A program made the position numbers and the translations under genes. A stretch of 64,000 nt of DNA, from positions 1,342,307-1,406,306 of the forward strand of contig NZ_QANL01000001.1 in assembly GCF_003067705.1 (NCBI RefSeq), in the 5' to 3' direction. Source of the stretch: Planctomonas deserti. GTDB lineage: Bacteria; Actinomycetota; Actinomycetes; Actinomycetales; Microbacteriaceae. The notes below the pieces were generated by a model. The model did not search any database and had not been told where the DNA came from. It saw nothing but the letters and a program-made list of their open reading frames with translations. This document shows, piece by piece, positions 28,301 through 36,252 of the stretch. How positions within the stretch are numbered: position 1 is the stretch's first letter; each line of letters begins with the position of its first letter.

Positions 28301-29685
28301 TCGAGGTCGGAACCGTCGACCTGTACTCGTCGGTGACGAAGTACCAGCAGACGGTGTTCACCAGGACGGGCCTGACCGACGGCCCCCACACGATCCGGAT
28401 CGAGCGGATCGGGTCGAAGAACACCGCGTCGGTGACCAGCGACATCGTCCTGGACGCCTTCGACGTCATCGACACCATCGCCCCCGCGCAGCTGACCGAC
28501 GTCAGCGCCGTGCCGGGCCGACTCGGAACCCGCCTGACCTGGGCCGCGACGGAGGCCGGCGACCTCGCCAACTACCGCGTGTACCGCGCGGGCGGCGGCG
28601 AGACCCGTCGCCTGATCAGCCCGAGCGTGTTCACGGCGCGCAGCTTCCTCGACATCACCCGCAAGGAGGCCGTCACCTACACGTACGAGGTCACGGCGGT
28701 GGACCGGGGCGGCAACGAGTCGGTCGCCGCCGTCACCGGCCCCGTCGACACCCCGCGCTGGGACATCGATGCGGCAGCGAACCGGTACGTCGACTGCCCC
28801 GCCGCCACCGTCGAGGTGAGCACGTTCTCGCAGCTCAAGGCCGCGGTCGCGGCTGCGCAGCCGGGCAGCGTCATCCGGCTGCAGCCCGGTACCTACGTCG
28901 GGTACGTGCTGCTCACGGCGAGCGGAACCGAGGACAAGCCCATCTGGCTCTGCGGCCCCCGCACGGCGATCCTCGAGCGGGAGAACACGTCCGCAGGGTT
29001 CGCGGTGCACGTGCAGGGTGCGCAGCACGTGATCGTGTCCGGCATGACGATCCGCAACGCTACGCAGGCCGTCGCCGTCAGCTCGAGCTCCCACGTGACG
29101 GTGTCCGACGTGCACGCGTCGAACATCGGCCAGGAGGCGATCAAGATCCGCTACGGCACCACGGACAGCACCGTGATCGGCAACACGATCCGAAACACCG
29201 GGGTCGTCCTGCCCGAGTACGGCGAGGGCATCTACCTGGGCACGTCGCCTGCCCGGTGGTGCGAGTACACGAACTGCCTGCCCGACCGGAGCGACCGCAA
29301 CGTCGTCGCCTACAACGACATCGCGGGGACCCGCGCCGACCCCATCGAGGCGAAGCAGGGCACGACGGGCGGCACGATCATCGGCAACCGGATCGACGGG
29401 GCGGCGCTCACGGAGGTGACCTCGCTCATCTACGTGAAGGGCAACGACTACCTGATCCGCGACAACGTCGGCACGAATGCGAAGGGTGACGCCTTCATCG
29501 CGAACTTCGACTACGCGTCGGAGCCGGAATGGGGCAAGCGGAACGTGTTCGTGAACAACTCCGCGACGGTGCTCACGAGCCGGTACGGGGTGTACGTCCG
29601 CACCGACTACGGCAACCTGGTCGCCTGCAACAACACCACCGCGGGCACGACGACCAGCATCACCAACGTGGAGTGCCGCAAGTAA
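25318..29685 (+). CDS. Giant secreted five-module jelly-roll/FnIII beta-helix protein, paralogue 2
   Basis: 1455-residue secreted protein. Signal peptide (about 1-30), then five tandem units of about 223-224 residues, each a jelly-roll module (starting near residues 36, 259, 482, 706 and 930) plus a fibronectin-III module. The last FnIII differs from the other four and matches paralogue 1. The C-terminal right-handed beta-helix (about 1155-1455) keeps the six cysteines, the EYGEGIYLGTSPARWCEYT block and DPIEAKQGT. Likely a multivalent polymer-binding enzyme or adhesin of the EPS matrix. ATG 25318 is preferred to a frame start at 25282 because the signal peptide aligns with paralogue 1. Confidence 0.75.
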   Translation: MGRIFAACAVIVGLAAGAVVVPGASAVADSIVPSGRYEGTSSAVTFGGTWGALAGKDSGGEVVRSTLTGSFAQLAFDSTGVKWIARVGPYFGIARVLIDGVEAGTVDLYSSTTKYQQTVFTKTGLTDGPHTIRIERIGKKNAASPTSDVVLDAFDVTDTVAPATVSGVSGKVSDAGIDVSWSASAEADVTGYRVLRAVGAGEFAEVATGASATLWRDENVIPGTTYRYAVVAVDSSGNQAPRSAPTTVSVADSSVRSGRYEGTSSAVTFGGTWGPLAGRDSGGEVVRATATGSFAQLAFNSTGIKWIARVGPFFGIARVWIDGVDAGTVDLYSSTTQYQQVVFAKTGLADGPHTIRIERIGKKNAASPTSDVVVDAFDVTDTVAPAAVSGVSGRVSDAGIDVSWSASAEADVTGYRVLRAVGTGEYAEVATGVAGTPWRDENVIPGGAYRYQVVAVDSSGNQAPRSIAASVTVPDSSVSSGRYEGTSSAVTFGGTWGALAGKDSAGEVVRSTVTGSFAQLAFRSTGVKWVARTGPYFGIARVLIDGVEVGTVDLYSSTTRYQQTVFAKTGLTDGPHTIRIERIGKKNTASVTSDVVLDAFDVVDTIAPAAVSGVSGVVSGAGIDVSWPASAEADVVGYRVQRATGSGEFVELPGGPVAGATVRDENVIPGNTYRYVVVALDSSGNQAQRSIAASVTVPDSSVRSGRYEGTSPAVTFGGTWGPLAGRDSAGEVVRATVTGSSAQLAFNSTGVKWISRVGPFFGIARVYIDGVDAGTVDLYSSTTKYQQTVFTKTGLTDGPHTIRIERIGKKNAASPTSDVVLDAFDVVDTIAPAAVSGVSGVVSGAGIDVSWPASAEADVVGYRVLRAIGSGEFVELPGGPEAAVTVRDENVIPGGTYRYAVVAVDSSGNQAPRSVPATVTVPDSSVPSGRYEGTSSAVTFGGTWDPLAGKDSAGEVVRSKVTGSFAQLAFNSTGVKWIARVGPYFGIARVLIDGVEVGTVDLYSSVTKYQQTVFTRTGLTDGPHTIRIERIGSKNTASVTSDIVLDAFDVIDTIAPAQLTDVSAVPGRLGTRLTWAATEAGDLANYRVYRAGGGETRRLISPSVFTARSFLDITRKEAVTYTYEVTAVDRGGNESVAAVTGPVDTPRWDIDAAANRYVDCPAATVEVSTFSQLKAAVAAAQPGSVIRLQPGTYVGYVLLTASGTEDKPIWLCGPRTAILERENTSAGFAVHVQGAQHVIVSGMTIRNATQAVAVSSSSHVTVSDVHASNIGQEAIKIRYGTTDSTVIGNTIRNTGVVLPEYGEGIYLGTSPARWCEYTNCLPDRSDRNVVAYNDIAGTRADPIEAKQGTTGGTIIGNRIDGAALTEVTSLIYVKGNDYLIRDNVGTNAKGDAFIANFDYASEPEWGKRNVFVNNSATVLTSRYGVYVRTDYGNLVACNNTTAGTTTSITNVECRK
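25402..28760 (+). repeat. Five tandem 669-672 bp coding repeats
   Basis: The CGGTACGAG mark recurs at 25423, 26092, 26761, 27433 and (as CGCTACGAG) 28105: spacing 669, 669, 672, 672. All are multiples of 3, so copy number can change without breaking the frame. Long blocks are nearly identical at DNA level (for example around the GPHTIRIERIGKKN codons). Confidence 0.9.
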
Positions 29686-29709
29686 CGCGCCGACGGGCTC
29701 CCGCCGGTT

Positions 29710-29741
29710 CGCCCCCTTCCGCAGCCATGCGGGAGGGGGCG
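29710..29741 (+). terminator. Hairpin after beta-helix gene 2
   Basis: CGCCCCCTTCCGCA pairs with TGCGGGAGGGGGCG around GCCA. There is no U-run, so termination may be weak. It also faces the convergent acyltransferase. Confidence 0.6.
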
Positions 29742-29764
29742 ATCCGCGTTCCCGCCGGATGCGG

Positions 29765-30850
29765 TCAGCGGGAGGTGGGGAGGCGGAGCCGCGACAGGCG
29801 CGGGCGTTCGGCCCGCGCGAACCAGTCGGGCTGGACGTAGAGGAACCGTGCGCGCGTGGGCAGCACGGCGCGGTGCAGGGCCAGCGAGAGCGCGACGGCG
29901 ACGGCGACGACGAGCGGGGGGAGGACGAAGGCCGCGAGATCGTCCACGAGGCGGAGATCGAACTGTGCGAGGATCACCGCGATTAGCACGACGAAGGTGG
30001 TGTGCGCGACGTACACCTGCAGCGTCTGCGAGCCGAGCCGGACGAGGGCTCCGATGTCGCTGAGCAGCACCGCCAGGGCCACCCCGCCGACCAGACCCAG
30101 CAGCTTCAGGAAGAAGAGCGCCACGGGTACCGCGGCGACGACGTCGAGCGACACGGCCGCGGTCATCACGGCGGCCCAGAGGAGCACCAGCGCGAGGAGC
30201 AGGCCGCGCGACGCGCCGGCCACGGCGGCCAGGATCTGCTTCCGGCCGAGGATGCCGATCACGAAGAAGAGGTAGTAGGTGGCTGCGCCCCGCCAGCCGT
30301 TGCTGAGGATGCGCAGCACGCCTTCGCTCAGGGCCGCCTCGGCGATGCCCCACCACGACGCGGACACCACGGCGGCGATGCCGAGGTGGAGCCAGATGGG
30401 CAGGCGGGAGAGCACCTTCGCCACGACGAAGAAGAGCACGAGCCCCCACAGGAACCACAGCTCGCCGGACGGCCGCACGGGGGAGAGCACGAACCGCGCG
30501 AGGTGCGCGACGACGGACGAGTCCTCCTGGTCGGGCAGGGTCGACGCCGCGAGCAGCTTGTAGCCGAGCACCATCGGCTGCCAGACGATGAAGACCCAGA
30601 GCAGGAGCGACAGCTTGCCGCTCCACAGCTCGCGCCACGGCTTGTCGAGCCACTTCGCCGCGAACAGCCCGGACATGCAGAAGAACAGCGGCATCCGCAG
30701 CGTGGAGAGCGCCTCGTTGACGTCGGTGAGCGCCCGCGACGAGACGCCCGCGTACTCCAGCCAGTGGGCGGCGTGCACGAGCACGACGAGGAGGATCGAG
30801 ATTCCCTTGGCGGTGTCGACCCAGTCGAGCCGTGTCCTTCCCGTCTGCAT
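29765..30850 (-). CDS. Membrane acyltransferase, family 3 (second)
   Basis: 361-residue Acyl_transf_3 protein with about ten transmembrane helices. N-terminal DWVDTAKGISILLVVLVHAAHW carries the conserved His, and the family blocks LRMPLFFCMSGLFAAKW and ELWFLWGLVLFF follow. Predicted to O-acylate EPS repeat units. ATG at 30850 lies in GTGGGCATGCAG; GTG at 30856 is an alternative, and an AGGGG purine run precedes both. Second acyltransferase of the locus, suggesting two different acyl decorations. Downstream of, and on the same strand as, the polymerase/ligase gene. Confidence 0.85.
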   Translation of the reverse strand: MQTGRTRLDWVDTAKGISILLVVLVHAAHWLEYAGVSSRALTDVNEALSTLRMPLFFCMSGLFAAKWLDKPWRELWSGKLSLLLWVFIVWQPMVLGYKLLAASTLPDQEDSSVVAHLARFVLSPVRPSGELWFLWGLVLFFVVAKVLSRLPIWLHLGIAAVVSASWWGIAEAALSEGVLRILSNGWRGAATYYLFFVIGILGRKQILAAVAGASRGLLLALVLLWAAVMTAAVSLDVVAAVPVALFFLKLLGLVGGVALAVLLSDIGALVRLGSQTLQVYVAHTTFVVLIAVILAQFDLRLVDDLAAFVLPPLVVAVAVALSLALHRAVLPTRARFLYVQPDWFARAERPRLSRLRLPTSR

Positions 30851-30976
30851 GCCCACCCCTGCTCACGGCGCCGCGGCGCCCCCGGATTTCCCCAGGTGAA
30901 GGGTAGTAGGAGGGAAGCGCGAGCGCTAGGGGAAGTGGGGAATCCTCACAATATTGCTCTCGAGATCCTCAGGGGA

Positions 30977-32383
30977 TCACCGCACCGGAGCGAGGCCGGC
31001 GGGACGGCCTTCCGCGAGGTCCTTCGGCGCGGACGACGGCTCCGTCTTGTCCGGGCGGTCGGTCGCGGCAAGGCAGAACAGGAGGATGCAGCCGAGGAAC
31101 ACGTGGATCGTGCGTAGTCCGTCGATGGCGTTGTAGCCGAAGATCCCGATGAGGAACACGGTGAGGGCGGTGAGGGCCGGGATGTTGCGGCGGCGCAGCG
31201 CGACGATGGCGGCGCCGGCCATGAGGATGGCAAACAGCAGCAGCCCGGGCACGCCGATGCTGATCAGCAGCTGCAGGTAGGAGTTCTCGACCAGGAGGCC
31301 GCCGGAACCCGCGGCATCCGCCGCCTCGCTCGAGGCGCCCGGACCCGCGCCGATCCAGTCGTATCGCTGGGCGGTGTCGATCGCGACGTCGATGATCGCC
31401 GTCCTCGCGTTCCCCGACTGCTCGGCCTCCGAGGACGCGGTCCGCTCCGACAGCAGGTCGGCGCCGACGAAGATCCACCCCGCGGCGCCCGCCGCGGCGA
31501 TGGTGAGGGCCTTGAGCAGCGCCCCCCTGCGGCTGAAGACGACCGAGGCCAGGACCGCGACGATCGCTCCGCCGACGAGCGCGATGAGGGCGCCGCGCGA
31601 CACCGTGCTGGCGAGGCCCGCTGCGGCGGCGGCCGCTGCAAGCAGGTAGAGCCAGCGGGCGCGCTCCCCGGCGGAGCTCAGCCAGCTCGCGAGGGCGACG
31701 GCCGCGGCAACGGAGAGGAACGTCGCGACATAGAGGGGATGCCCGAAGGTGCCCTCCGAGCGGTACACCGACCAGTGCTGCGAGTTGGAGTAGCCCACGA
31801 GCCGGTAGAGCTGGTCGAAGAGGGGGTTGGCCTCGCGCACCTTCTCCCAGACGGCGGCGAGCCCGAGCACGGCCCCGAGGATGCTCAGAGTGGCGCGCAG
31901 GCGCAGCGCGTCGGCGCGCTCCACCGGCACGAAGAAGGGGAGCAGGGCGCCGAGGGTGATGCTGACCACCCAGCCAACACTCGACGCGGCGCTGCCCGCG
32001 AACGCCAGCAGCATGAGCAGCCAGCCGATGAGGGCGATGGCGACGAACATCAGCACGCGCGGGCGATGGGCGGTCGTCCCCGCGCCGGCGGCCCGCGTGT
32101 CGAGCGCGCGGCGAATGGCCCAGACCGTGAGCACGAACGACCCGAGGTTGATCGCCTCCGGGATGCCGAGGCCGGTGTAGAGCTTCTGGGGTACGAGCGC
32201 GTACAGGGCGAGGGCGGTGGAGGGGAGCCAGTACGTCGGCATCCGGAGGACGGCGAACACGAGCCCGATCCCGAACAGCGCCGCGAGGGCGAGAGGTGGT
32301 CGATACGCGCCGACCACGGACAGCAGGCCTGCCGCGCCGATGGCGGCGGCCCCGATCCCCAGCTGTCGCCACGCTGATGACAT
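30977..32383 (-). CDS. O-antigen ligase/polymerase-like membrane protein
   Basis: 468-residue polytopic protein of the O-antigen ligase / Wzy superfamily, expected to polymerise or transfer the lipid-linked repeat unit. About 11-12 helices. The large periplasmic loop carries the Wzy_C-type signature, from YRSEGTFGHPLYVATFL through RYDWIGAGPGASS to LLVENSYLQLLISIGVPGLLLF. ATG at 32383 is preceded by GGAGAAG. It is divergent from the glycosyltransferase operon, so the two share the 258-base regulatory gap 32384-32641. Confidence 0.85.
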   Translation of the reverse strand: MSSAWRQLGIGAAAIGAAGLLSVVGAYRPPLALAALFGIGLVFAVLRMPTYWLPSTALALYALVPQKLYTGLGIPEAINLGSFVLTVWAIRRALDTRAAGAGTTAHRPRVLMFVAIALIGWLLMLLAFAGSAASSVGWVVSITLGALLPFFVPVERADALRLRATLSILGAVLGLAAVWEKVREANPLFDQLYRLVGYSNSQHWSVYRSEGTFGHPLYVATFLSVAAAVALASWLSSAGERARWLYLLAAAAAAAGLASTVSRGALIALVGGAIVAVLASVVFSRRGALLKALTIAAAGAAGWIFVGADLLSERTASSEAEQSGNARTAIIDVAIDTAQRYDWIGAGPGASSEAADAAGSGGLLVENSYLQLLISIGVPGLLLFAILMAGAAIVALRRRNIPALTALTVFLIGIFGYNAIDGLRTIHVFLGCILLFCLAATDRPDKTEPSSAPKDLAEGRPAGLAPVR

Positions 32384-32511
32384 CAGTCTTCTCCGATTCC
32401 GTCCCCACGCGGTGCGCCGCTGGTGTCTCCCGCGTCGAGCCTAGGTCACCGCCGCTGTGCGGGAAACCTGGCGCACGGGGGCGTCGGTTCGGCGCATCCC
32501 GCCGCGGCGAA

Positions 32512-32517
32512 TACAAT
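32512..32517 (+). promoter_or_regulatory. Candidate -10 of the glycosyltransferase operon
   Basis: TACAAT with TTCGGC about 18 bp upstream. It would leave a leader of about 118 bases before the GTG at 32642. No riboswitch fold is recognised in the leader. Confidence 0.4.
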
Positions 32518-32641
32518 GGGCGGCGAGCGAACGCGCCCACTCGGGCACAGTTGTCTAGCGTCGTTGCTCTGATCCAGTTTCTTTCGATGAGGACGACGGG
32601 TCCGTGCGCCAGTTCGCGGACTCCTTCCCAGGGGGTTGTTA

Positions 32642-33766
32642 GTGGCGAGTTCCAAGTCGGTCGCGGTCATCGGTACGCGGGGCTACCCCAGCTACTACGG
32701 AGGTTTCGAGACCGCGGTGCGGCGTCTCGCCCCGTACCTCGCCGACCAGGGCTGGGACGTCACGGTCTACGGCCGGGCCGGCGCCACGACGGACAACGAC
32801 CCCGACCTCGACCCCCGCATCACGCGCAAGGTCACGGCCGGACTCGAGACCCAGTCGCTCAGCACGCTGTCCTACGGCCTCAGCGCCTGCATCGACGCCG
32901 CGCTCCGCAAGCCCGACGTCGCGCTCGTGATGAACGTCGCCAACGGCTTCTGGCTCCCCATCCTCCGCGCCCGCCGCATCCCCGTGCTCGTCAACGTCGA
33001 CGGCATCGAGTGGGAGCGCGCGAAGTGGAGCACCCTCGCCAAGTGGGTCTTTCACACCAGCGCGAAGTGGACGGCCAAGTTCGGCACCCGCATGATCTAC
33101 GACGCCCACGAGATCGGACGCCGCTGGAAGCAGGAGTTCAAGCTCGACGGCGCGTTCATCCCCTACGGCGGCGACATCCCCGAACCGCTCCCCGTCGAGC
33201 CCGGGCTCGAGGACCGCGGCTACGTCCTGGTCGTCGCGCGCTTCGTGCCCGAGAACACCATCGTGGAGTTCATCGAGGCGGCCGAGGCGCTGAGCCGGAC
33301 GAGGGACGTCGTGATCGTCGGCTCCTCCGGCTACGGCGGCGAGCTCGACGAGCGGGTCGGGAAGCTTGCCGAGCGGGCTCCCCGGGTCACCTGGCTGGGC
33401 CACGTGCGTGACGACAGGAAGCTGATGTCCCTCTGGCAGCACGCCGGCGCATACTTCCACGGCCACAGCGTGGGCGGCACCAACCCGGCGCTCGTGCAGG
33501 CGATGGCCTGCGGCGCCCCCATCGTCGCCCGCGACACGGCGTACACGCGGGAGGTCCTCGGCGAGAACGCGCTGTTCGTGCAGCCCGACGGCACGGACAT
33601 CGCGGAGAAGATCGAGACCCTGCTGTCCGACCGCGACCTCCAGGAACGCCTCAGCGCGGGCGCCGTCGAGCGTGCGCGCGAGCAGTACAGCTGGGAGCTC
33701 GTGTGCAGCTCCTACGCCCGCGAGCTCGACGACGCGGCGGCACGGTCGAGAGGAGTGAGGCGATGA
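32642..33766 (+). CDS. Glycosyltransferase family 4 (DUF1972 / rhamnosyltransferase-like)
   Basis: 374-residue GT-B fold glycosyltransferase. N-terminal VAVIGTRGYPSYYGGFETAVRRL is the DUF1972 signature seen in rhamnosyl/galactosyltransferases of EPS clusters. The C-terminal donor domain has YVLVVARFVPENTI and HGHSVGGTNPALVQAMACGAP, with the retaining-GT E-x7-E region replaced by the DUF1972-type GGTNPALVQ. Builds the EPS repeat unit on the cytoplasmic face. GTG at 32642 has GGGGG 7 bases upstream; TTG at 32636 is less likely. Overlaps the next gene by 4 bases. Confidence 0.88.
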   Translation: MASSKSVAVIGTRGYPSYYGGFETAVRRLAPYLADQGWDVTVYGRAGATTDNDPDLDPRITRKVTAGLETQSLSTLSYGLSACIDAALRKPDVALVMNVANGFWLPILRARRIPVLVNVDGIEWERAKWSTLAKWVFHTSAKWTAKFGTRMIYDAHEIGRRWKQEFKLDGAFIPYGGDIPEPLPVEPGLEDRGYVLVVARFVPENTIVEFIEAAEALSRTRDVVIVGSSGYGGELDERVGKLAERAPRVTWLGHVRDDRKLMSLWQHAGAYFHGHSVGGTNPALVQAMACGAPIVARDTAYTREVLGENALFVQPDGTDIAEKIETLLSDRDLQERLSAGAVERAREQYSWELVCSSYARELDDAAARSRGVRR

Positions 33767-34923
33767 ACGAGCGTGTGCTCTACTGCCACCCCGGAGCCGA
33801 GCTCTACGGCAGCGACCGGATGGCGCTCGAGACCGTCAAGGCTCTGACCAGGACAGGGAAGGTGGTCGAGGTCGTGCTCCCCGTTGCGGGACCCCTGTGG
33901 AGCCACATGGAGGCGTCCGGCATCAGCGCCCGCGAGGTCGACGTGCCCGTGCTGCGCAAGGAGTACCTGCAGCCGCGGCGCCTGCTCTCCCTCGTCACCG
34001 AGTCCCTGCGCGCCATCGGCCAGGCCCGGCGTGAGATCGCGGACTTCGCCCCCGACGTCGTCTACGTGAACACCATCACTCAGCCGGTCTGGATCATCGC
34101 CGGCTGGCTGTCCCGCAAGCGCGTCATCGTGCACGTGCGCGAGGCGGAGGACGACCTCGGGCGCCTGCTGCGCGGCGTGCTCGTCGCTCCGCTGAAGTTC
34201 GCCACCGTCGTCGTCAGCAACAGCAAGTCGACGGACGAGTTCGTCGAGCGCTCGAGCTTCTTCCCTTTGCCGAACCGCGAGGTCATCTACAACGGCAAGT
34301 CCTGGGACCCCTACGCTCACTCGGCGGACGAGGCGTCTGCCGAGCCGCTCGACATCATCGTGGTCGGGCGCCTGAGCCCGCGGAAGGGTCAGGACGTCGT
34401 CATCGACGCGCTGGCCCTGCTGCACCAGCGCGGCCGGAAGGCGACCCTCGCCATCGTCGGCGACGTGTATCCCGGCTACGAGTGGTACCGCGACGACCTC
34501 CTCGAGCAGGCCGAGCGCCTCGGGGTCAGCGCGTACTGCCGCTTCGTCGGGTTCGTGTCCGACCCCGAGACCTACCTGGCCCGGTCGAAGGTCGCCGTCG
34601 TCCCGTCCCGCGCCGAGCCGTTCGGCACGGTCGCGGCGGAGGCGATGGCGGCGGGCAAGCCGACCATCGTCGCCCGCACCCAGGGCCTCATCGAGATCGT
34701 CGAGGACGAGGTCTCCGGCCTCGTCGTGCCGAGCGAGGACGCCCCGGCGCTCGCCCACGCCCTCGAGCGCATCCTCGGGGACGAGGAGCTGGCCGCGGAC
34801 CTCGCGGAGGCCGGGGCGCGCCGCGTCCACGACCTGTTCTCGCCGGAGCTGTACGGGCTGCGGGTGAACTCCGTGGTCGACGCGGAGATCGAGACGTCGG
34901 CGCAGCAGGTGCGCCAGCGGTGA
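33763..34923 (+). CDS. Glycosyltransferase family 4
   Basis: 386-residue GT-B glycosyltransferase (GT4/group 1). The acceptor half starts VLYCHPGAELYGSDRMALETV. The donor half has VGRLSPRKGQDVVIDAL and PSRAEPFGTVAAEAMAAGKPTIV, which contains the E-x7-E signature of retaining GT4 enzymes. Adds one sugar of the EPS repeat unit; donor and linkage unknown. ATG overlaps the previous stop (ATGA) with GTGAGG as ribosome site. Third gene region of the operon running to 37320. Confidence 0.88.
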   Translation: MNERVLYCHPGAELYGSDRMALETVKALTRTGKVVEVVLPVAGPLWSHMEASGISAREVDVPVLRKEYLQPRRLLSLVTESLRAIGQARREIADFAPDVVYVNTITQPVWIIAGWLSRKRVIVHVREAEDDLGRLLRGVLVAPLKFATVVVSNSKSTDEFVERSSFFPLPNREVIYNGKSWDPYAHSADEASAEPLDIIVVGRLSPRKGQDVVIDALALLHQRGRKATLAIVGDVYPGYEWYRDDLLEQAERLGVSAYCRFVGFVSDPETYLARSKVAVVPSRAEPFGTVAAEAMAAGKPTIVARTQGLIEIVEDEVSGLVVPSEDAPALAHALERILGDEELAADLAEAGARRVHDLFSPELYGLRVNSVVDAEIETSAQQVRQR

Positions 34924-35021
34924 CGGCGGGACCACCGACGACCCGGTGCCCCGCATCGTGAGGCCGGCGTCGCCGCGCCCGTCGCGGTGCGACGGGGACC
35001 AGCGCGAGGCCCGGGGAACGG

Positions 35022-36203
35022 ATGCGTAAGCAGTTCGCCCTCATGCTCGTCGCCCGCAGCATGGCGAGCATCATCCAGGTCGTCGCGCTGCTCGTGCTCG
35101 CGCGCGTGGTGGAACCCGCCGCGCTCGGCGCGGTCAGCGCCGTCGTGGGCATCGGCGCGTTCCTCTCCGCCCTCCTCGACTTCGGGGTCGGCACCTTCCT
35201 GCTCAAGCTGCGCGCCCTCACGCCGGCCGACCCGCGCATCCACGCGGCGCTCCGGCTGAACGACCTCACGAGCGTCGTGCTCGGCGTGGTCGTCACCGCG
35301 CTCGCCCTGCTCTTCGGCATCGATCCCGTCCCCGCCGTGCTCCTCGCCGTGTGGATCCTGCTCGACAAGAACACGGACACCCAGGTTTCCATCGCCACGG
35401 CGGACGGCCGGATGGGTCCGGTGACCGCCATCGTGCTCGGGCGCCGCGTGCTCGGCATCGTGGCCTTCGTCGCGCTGCTGGTGGCGGGAATGGAGCCCGT
35501 GCTCGCGTTCGCCCTCGGGCAGACCGTCGGCGCCGTCTACGGGGTCGTCCACGGCAAGCTGACCACCCGGGCCGGCCTGACCCGAGCGGACCGCTTCGAC
35601 TACGCCGGCGTCATCCGCGACTCCCGCCACTTCTGGGTGGCCGTGCTCTCCGCCCAGGTCCGCGAGCTCGACGTCGCGATCATCTCCGTCGCCGCCTCGG
35701 GCACGTCCGGCGGTCTCTACTCGGTCGCCATGCGGCTCTCCAAGCCGGCGACCCTCTTCGCGTCCTCGCTCGCCTCGGTCATCCTGCCCAGCGCGGCCCG
35801 GGGCGGCGCCGCCGTCGCCCGCCGCAACGGCAGGACCATCGTGTGGCTCGCGCTCGGTTCCGCCGTGCTGGGCGGCATCCTGTGGCCGCTGATGCCGTGG
35901 CTCGTGACCCTGACCGCGGGCGACGCCTACGCCGACGCCACGCTTCCCGCCCAGGTCCTTCTGGTTTCGATGGGGTTCATCGCGCTGTGCTCCCCGCTCG
36001 GGAGCCTCCTGCAGTCGCAGCACCACGAGCAATTCGTCGCCGCGAACGGTGTCGTCTTCGGCGTCCTCACCGTGATCGGGCTCTTCATCGGCGCGCTGGC
36101 CGGGCAGGCGACGGGGGCGGCGATCGCGCTCGGCGTCGTCTACCTCGCCAAGTTCGTCTCCCTCTCCCTACGACTTTCGACGGTCACCCGCGACGCGCGG
36201 TGA
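35022..36203 (+). CDS. Polysaccharide flippase, Wzx/MOP-type
   Basis: 393-residue membrane protein of the oligosaccharide flippase (MOP) family, expected to move the lipid-linked EPS unit across the membrane. About 11-12 helices; the N-terminus LMLVARSMASIIQVVALLVLARVVEP and the phrase ALGAVSAVVGIGAFLSALLDFGVG are family-typical. ATG at 35022 has GGGGAAC just upstream. Lies 98 bases after the GT4 gene, in the same operon. Confidence 0.88.
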   Translation: MRKQFALMLVARSMASIIQVVALLVLARVVEPAALGAVSAVVGIGAFLSALLDFGVGTFLLKLRALTPADPRIHAALRLNDLTSVVLGVVVTALALLFGIDPVPAVLLAVWILLDKNTDTQVSIATADGRMGPVTAIVLGRRVLGIVAFVALLVAGMEPVLAFALGQTVGAVYGVVHGKLTTRAGLTRADRFDYAGVIRDSRHFWVAVLSAQVRELDVAIISVAASGTSGGLYSVAMRLSKPATLFASSLASVILPSAARGGAAVARRNGRTIVWLALGSAVLGGILWPLMPWLVTLTAGDAYADATLPAQVLLVSMGFIALCSPLGSLLQSQHHEQFVAANGVVFGVLTVIGLFIGALAGQATGAAIALGVVYLAKFVSLSLRLSTVTRDAR

Positions 36204-36252
36204 CCCGCTTGACCGACCCGGGGTCCGGGTCCACCACGAGGAGGGCACGAGC

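Noticed and set aside
30857..30976. G/C-run clusters before the second acyltransferase as the same operator motif
   Set aside because: Runs occur as direct repeats (CCCCACTTCCCC), not as the CCCC-NAAN-GGGG dyad.
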